NCBI RefSeq assembly: GCF_038396675.1
Contig: NC_088930.1
Coordinates: forward strand, 35,157,001-35,221,000
Source of the DNA: Hydra vulgaris
Lineage: Eukaryota > Cnidaria > Hydrozoa > Anthoathecata > Hydridae
DNA: 64,000 nucleotides
Direction of reading: 5' to 3'
The notes under the pieces: generated by a model
What the model was told of the DNA's origin: nothing
Seen by the model: only the letters and a program-made list of their open reading frames with translations
The model's database searches: none
Position numbers and translations under genes: made by a program
In this document: one piece after another, positions 62,017 to 64,000 of the stretch
How the letters are laid out: every line of letters starts with the position of its first letter
How positions within the stretch are numbered: position 1 is the stretch's first letter

Positions 62017-63367
62017 ATAATTTAACTTATTTTATACCATACAATCTTCTTATGATCTATAAATTTTCACTTTCATTAAAAAGATTAAAACAACAACAAC
62101 AACAAAAAAACAATAAACTATAAATATATAAAAAAAGTTGTAAGAAAAATATAATTAACAAAATAAAAAAAGAAAACTTTAATATAATGGAAAAAAACCA
62201 AAAGAAAGCCAAGGAAAATACAAATTTCAAAATATATGCTAAAATTCTTTTACTTACATTTATACTTATACTTTTTTTACAGTTGATTGCCCAAATTATA
62301 GAGTTACAAGCTTCTTGTAACCAATCAAAATTAACTTATATTTTATCTTGTAACCAATCAACAATAACTTATTAACATAATGATGTTGACAATAAAATAA
62401 TTGAGTTGATAATAAACAACTTCAAAACATTGCATTTAAAAAATATAATTACATATTAGTTTTAACTTTGTAATTAACAATTTTGTTAATGGCAAATTGT
62501 AAAAAAAAAAAAAAAAAGAAAAACACTTACAAAGAGTTTTTTTAATTGCACAAATATATATTTTTTTTATTCTAAATATTGCTTTTTCAACTTTATTGAT
62601 TATAAAAGATATCTGATATACAATGTATAGTTTATAAAATAAATTTATTTTAAAAAAACACTTGATAACATAAATGGTTATTTTTATCATTTCCATTGTA
62701 TTTTCAGCTCTTCTGTAATCTTTGATTCTCAAGTTCTTTACAACATATTCTAATCTTTTTAAGAGTGAAAATTTTCACTTTAGAAATTGAAAATCGAAAT
62801 AAAATGTGAAATAGAAAGTGAAAACTTCTCTTATTTACACAACATAAACTTCAATTAAAGTTTATATACATATATATGCATATTATATGCCAGTATATAA
62901 ATATAAATAGCAAATATATGCATAAATATATAATATTGAATGTTTTATACATTATATCCTTGACCCCACTAATTATTCTTGCTAATATTATTATTTGAAT
63001 GTGGTAGGGGTTGTAAAACTCAAGACAATTCTTACATTAAATGACAAAAACATTTTTTAATGCTTTCTTCTAATTTATGATAAAATATACACAATTATTT
63101 AATAAATATATACATATATAATAATACTTAAATGGTGACTTAAAAAACATTTTACAATAATCTATCTAATATATAAAACAATTTTAAATACTCTAATAAA
63201 ATGTGATAAAAAATTTTAAATATCAAATGCTATTGTAATTTTTAATTTAAATATAAAAAGTTTTAAAAAATGGTGTGCATATTATATTTTGAAAAATGGA
63301 AATTTTAACAAATACATATTATAACTATAAAAGATGTCCTAATTACAAAAGATGCCCTAATTACAAT
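62017..63367. other. Intergenic DNA between the decarboxylase and TUT1 genes
   Basis: AT-rich, with a 19-bp direct repeat (TCTTGTAACCAATCAA) at 62312 and 62347 and poly-A tracts. It must contain the TUT1 promoter and the decarboxylase 3' UTR. No other gene recognised. Confidence 0.5.
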
Positions 63368-63541
63368 CTATAAATCCTTCCCAAGCCTTTCAATTTCTTC
63401 TAGAACAAAATCCATATCTGATTGAGTTGCAGCAGGATTAACAGTTATCATCCGAAAGAAGTTACAGTGTTCCTTTAGAGGTTGATAGTTAATCATAAGA
63501 GTACCTTCAAGTGTCATGTGTTTCTTTATCATGGGACAAAC
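63368..63541 (-). CDS. Glutamate-decarboxylase-like protein, last exon (partial gene)
   Basis: Acceptor tttattattag at 63542-63544; 57 codons to TAG at 63368-63370. Encodes [31 protein letters not shown] and [19 protein letters not shown], ending GKDL. This is the C-terminal end of group II PLP decarboxylases: glutamate decarboxylase ends with closely similar [25 protein letters not shown] blocks, whereas cysteine-sulfinate decarboxylase is less alike. The PLP-binding lysine and catalytic domain lie beyond the right edge. GAD would convert glutamate to GABA; a GADL1/CSAD-type activity cannot be excluded from this exon alone. Confidence 0.88.
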   Translation of the reverse strand, partial: VCPMIKKHMTLEGTLMINYQPLKEHCNFFRMITVNPAATQSDMDFVLEEIERLGKDL

Positions 63542-63544
63542 CTA

Positions 63545-64000
63545 ATAATAAAAATTTTCCTATTTTAAAATATATCAAGTTAACTTTCAATAAATAAATT
63601 TATCATTATTGGCAAACTGAATAAGTTTTTACTTTATACCAGGTCTATTTATATGCTAAACATGGTAGCTCCAATATATAAAACATGCTTTCTGTGAACA
63701 AGAATTTAAACTATCATTTTTTAAAATTTCTTTCAAAATAAAAACAATATAGACAAGGAATTAATTTCTTTAGCACATAAATGGTTATAATATGATAACT
63801 TTTATTTGAGATCAACTTTTGAAAAAATGGTTGTAATTTTTAGAAAAAATATATGAGGATTTCATTTTTTTTTTAATCATTAAGGTTAAATGTTTAAAAC
63901 ATAAATATTAATAAAACTATCATTAAAAATTACAAACAAATACGAACTTGAAATACTATTGTTACCTTACCAAAAAAAAAAGGTTTAATGTTTACTAAAT
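63545..64000. other. Intron of the decarboxylase gene
   Basis: AT-rich sequence upstream of the last exon; no further exon recognised before the window edge. Confidence 0.6.

Noticed and set aside
62436-62732. 98-codon minus-strand ORF in the decarboxylase-TUT1 interval
   Set aside because: Lys/Ile/Phe-rich low complexity typical of AT-rich DNA, no domain or splice support.

Overview
The window looks like nuclear DNA of a cnidarian, most probably a brown Hydra (Hydra vulgaris group). This is inferred from very high A+T, (TA)n and (CA)n microsatellites on a large scale, small exons with GT-AG (and some GC-AG) introns, a CR1/L2-type LINE and a dense mix of decayed cut-and-paste DNA transposons. 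No species-specific sequence was compared. There are no bacterial-style operons, rRNA genes or CRISPR arrays.

Four host genes can be assembled by hand from ORFs, splice sites and intron phase. (1) Plus strand, 6571-20889: an eight-exon gene for a 663-residue protein with about 24 degenerate octapeptide repeats followed by about six ankyrin repeats; I recognise no orthologue. (2) Minus strand, 51148-35506: an eight-exon brambleberry (Kar5/GEX1-type nuclear fusion) gene, 577 residues, whose last intron is about 10.5 kb and full of transposon relics. (3) Minus strand, 62016-51674: a six-exon TUT1/Star-PAP-type terminal uridylyltransferase/poly(A) polymerase, 682 residues. (4) Minus strand, 63541-63368: the last exon of a glutamate-decarboxylase-like PLP enzyme that continues beyond the right edge. 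Genes 4, 3 and 2 run in the same direction, and only 525 bp separate the TUT1 stop from the brambleberry ATG.

Layout. 1-6.5 kb: microsatellites, a transposase relic, a 20-bp satellite that forms perfect heat-shock-element arrays, a foldback MITE, and a broken transposase flanked by clusters of GTGACGGAATCAC sites. 6.5-21 kb: the octapeptide/ankyrin gene, with MITEs, a 2-kb TIR element, LINE scraps and a Mutator-like transposase relic in its introns. 21-35 kb: intergenic repeats, namely a palindromic mini-MITE, a non-autonomous hAT with near-perfect 8-bp target duplication and an internal tRNA-derived SINE-like piece, a P-element relic with a THAP finger, a nearly intact 3.8-kb CR1/L2-like LINE with three lesions, and a Tc1/mariner relic. 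35-51 kb: brambleberry and its transposon-filled introns. 51-62 kb: TUT1, whose introns hold another LINE relic, a 337-bp tandem duplication, a perfect 127-bp-arm inverted repeat and a hAT-type MITE. 62-64 kb: intergenic DNA and the decarboxylase exon.

The host genes show no obvious shared pathway: nuclear envelope fusion, RNA 3' tailing, amino-acid decarboxylation and an unknown ankyrin protein. All exon models come from reading frame, splice motif and phase agreement only; no transcript evidence was available.
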